The position numbers were made by a program, and so were the translations under genes. Below, in pieces: positions 61,814 through 64,000 of a DNA stretch of 64,000 nt (position 1 is the stretch's first letter; each line of letters begins with the position of its first letter). The stretch spans positions 26,777,883-26,841,882 of the forward strand of contig NC_088789.1 in NCBI RefSeq assembly GCF_949628265.1. The letters run 5' to 3'. Source of the stretch: Cloeon dipterum (taxonomy: Eukaryota > Arthropoda > Insecta > Ephemeroptera > Baetidae). The notes beneath the pieces were generated by a model. It saw only the letters and a list, made by a program, of their open reading frames with translations. It did no database searches and was not told the DNA's origin.

Positions 61814-62104
61814 GGCTGTCTCCTTACTTGAAATCCGATTTAATTTCAAAACCAAGAGTTTCCCCAATAAGTGGCATACACCGTTGGACAGATCTCGACG
61901 AGAGGAATCGAAATATGCCAAGAAAATAGGTTCAAGCACTGTAAATTTTGGAGAAAATTGGCAAATTTGAATTTTTACTGTAGGAAGGTCCTTTTTTATT
62001 ATTGCAAGTTGCTGAACAAATTGTTTATCTATCAATTGTTTATAGCATCCAACAATTCAAATAATTTTCAATTGTTGGCCTGTATCATTCCACTTTAACA
62101 ATAA
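61814..62104 (+). repeat. dispersed repeat family, copy R6 (inverted relative to R5)
   Basis: Blocks TGTCTCC, CGATTTAATTTC, CCGTTGGACAGAT, CGACGAGAGGAATC, TTTCAATTGTTGGCCTGTA and CCACTTTAACAAT follow the order of R1 and R2. R5 and R6 form an inverted pair about 160 bases apart. Confidence 0.5.
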
Positions 62105-62501
62105 GGATGGATATTATTTCCAAGGAAGGGAAAAAAGATTTGACGCACATTTTCTGCTCAGCTTTTTACTTAAAGAATTTTCAAAGATTCTCTCAGATTT
62201 AACGCTAGCAGTTTCGACTTTCGAGATGCTACAAATTAAGTCTTATTTTCGGGCCTGTAACTTTCGCAAGCAGCCTAAATTGACCCAACCACGCCGGGTA
62301 ATTTGTTTGCATTACTAAATTTAATTAGCAAGTTTTAGAAGCGCAAGACGAAGGGCGAATTAAGCTTTTCAGATGGAAGCTGCGAACGCATTATCGGCCG
62401 TTAAATGCAGCCTTTTGTTGACGCCGAGCCAAATTGCAATCTACATTTGTGTGCGAAATGAATGAGTCACTCGTCCGCTCGTCCATCCACCCACCGAACG
62501 T

Positions 62502-62528
62502 TTGTGTGTGTGTGTGTGTGTGTGTGTT
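62502..62528. repeat. (TG)n microsatellite
   Basis: A pure TG run of about 27 bases. Confidence 0.95.
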
Positions 62529-64000
62529 TGGTCCACGAGAGGATTCGCGCTTGAGCGAGTCCCTAATTGGCCTCTGGGGGCACGCGGGCGCGACGCCTTT
62601 GCCCACTCTGACCTTTCGTCAAAGTGTCCCTTTCTTCAGGCGAAGCCGAGCTGCAAACGCGGAAGCCTTATACGTTTATTTCTGTTTGTGTGCGATAGGC
62701 CACCACTTGGCATGGCTTTATCGCACTTTCTGTTTTGTTTAACTTGCGTTTTTAGCGGTTTTAAATTTTTAATCCGGTGGTCAAAACCATAAGGATAAAG
62801 GAAGCATTAAAACTCACAATCGCTTTTGTAACGCCAGCTTCTAATGCATGTGTAAGATTTATTAGTTTGTTATAGTAGATATAGCAAAGATAAATAGGAT
62901 AAATTATTTCTCGTGTAATTTGCAAATGGATTTATTTTGAAAGTATATTTTTTCCTATCGCTGTTTTTTGTGTATGCTTCTTTTGCAACGCACTAACCGC
63001 ACTGAAAATGCAAATTTAGTTTGAAAAAAATTAATCTTGAAACTTTCCAGTACGGTTTTTCATCCCCAAATTAAATCAAAACGCAACATCGCAATTATTT
63101 CTGAGTTTGTGAAGCGTTTCCTTGTTAATCCGTGGTTAAATAGCAATTTAAAAATGTTAAATCGAGCCCGTTTGAATATATAAAACTAATAATATTTTTG
63201 TTTATGATAAAATAACTCGGTATTGATATAAATGAAAAATCTGGACTTACATTTTATTTTGTACCAATATTGTTTTCTACTAAATTCTATAAACAAGTCG
63301 GTTACATTTCAGTAAATATCATTAGTGTGTACATTGCTTAGTTTGATTAATTTGCCCCCTATAGTACATTTTAAAAATTGATCAGAGGAACCGGAATTTT
63401 CTCGCTCGACAGAATCCCTCCAGAGCCCCAGCAATGCGAAAAAGCGAGTTCAAAGAGAATTTCGGCAGATAAATAAGCAGCTGGTAGAGAAGGCGGCGAT
63501 CTCGAAAATAAGGCCGCGATGGGAAGCAGCGAGAAAGTCAATCAACTTTTCACACAGTGCGAGACAAAGGCTCAAGACTCAAGACCTCGCGGCGGTTTAT
63601 GAGCATAAAATGAAAATCAATTTCGCTGTGGCCGCGGCTGCCGGTGCCGATTAATATCGAGAGAGTTGCTGCTCTCTGACTCACAGCAGTCGCACTCGGC
63701 CCTACAGGAGAGCATGCATATATATCTATAATTGACAATTGCGCTCCATGGGCCAGGCCACTGACTGCGAGTTCAAGCGTCAATCGCTCTTGCTCTTATC
63801 TGGCCATGGATTGGTGTCATATTTAAAATGAGTTTGTTTTTGCTCACTTCTTGTTATTTCCTGGAGTGTTATTATGGATTTTAACTGTCTATTTGATAAC
63901 AAAAACAACAACTCGCCGGGGCCTTGCAATTAAATATTTATTTTTATTACGTAAGACTTACGTAAAATGCGCATGTTTGAGTTACGAATTTTCACGATTT

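Larger units (their letters stand above)
59933..64000 (+). other. intron 1 of PACS (at least 4 kb)
   Basis: No PACS exon or other gene recognised. It holds two oppositely oriented copies of the dispersed repeat (61406-61655 and 61814-62104), a (TG)n tract and a CG-richer patch near 63400-63720 that could be regulatory. Confidence 0.55.

Overview
This is nuclear DNA from an arthropod, almost certainly an insect. The genes have many short exons with GT-AG introns, often 49-65 bases long. One gene belongs to the yellow/MRJP family, which among animals is essentially an insect family. Off-track (PTK7), sidekick and rdgB-beta-like PITP proteins are all recognisable. The sequence alone does not fix the order of insects. 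There is no operon, phage, CRISPR or prokaryotic feature.

Layout. On the left, the first two coding exons of an off-track/PTK7-like receptor lie on the minus strand (6722 down to 107, running out of the window) around a 6.3 kb first intron. A complete TRAPPC2 gene follows (minus, 7450-8098). It is divergent, across about 315 bases, from a complete class II PITP gene of the PITPNC1/rdgB-beta type (plus, 8414-11800). Intron 5 of the PITP gene holds an antisense tRNA-Pro(TGG) gene. A short single-exon serine-rich protein of unknown function (13470-13850) sits behind a GC-rich TATA/CCAAT/CRE-like promoter. About 24 kb without any recognisable gene follows. It holds several inverted-repeat (foldback) elements, copies of a dispersed repeat family, a degenerate LINE fragment and a CG-rich island.

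On the right, a TMEM179-like four-pass membrane protein (plus, 38386-39316) converges on a yellow-family secreted protein (minus, 39878-42344). The largest gene is a complete sidekick (minus, 46174-56102). I assembled it from 28 coding exons into 2185 codons with a signal peptide, 6 Ig domains, 13 FN3 domains, one membrane segment and a C-terminal PDZ-binding GFSSFV. Next come a complete Ada2a (minus, 57825-59382) and, divergent from it, the first coding exon of PACS (plus, 59826-59932), whose first intron fills the rest of the window.

The genes do not form one pathway. They cover cell adhesion and signalling (otk, sdk), membrane traffic and lipid transfer (TRAPPC2, PITPNC1, PACS), chromatin (Ada2a) and secreted cuticle or pigment-type proteins (yellow). 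The least expected material is non-coding: a nearly perfect 281-base foldback at 30475-30755, a family of at least six diverged repeat copies, two pairs of which lie in opposite orientation, and several short introns that are multiples of three with no in-frame stop.
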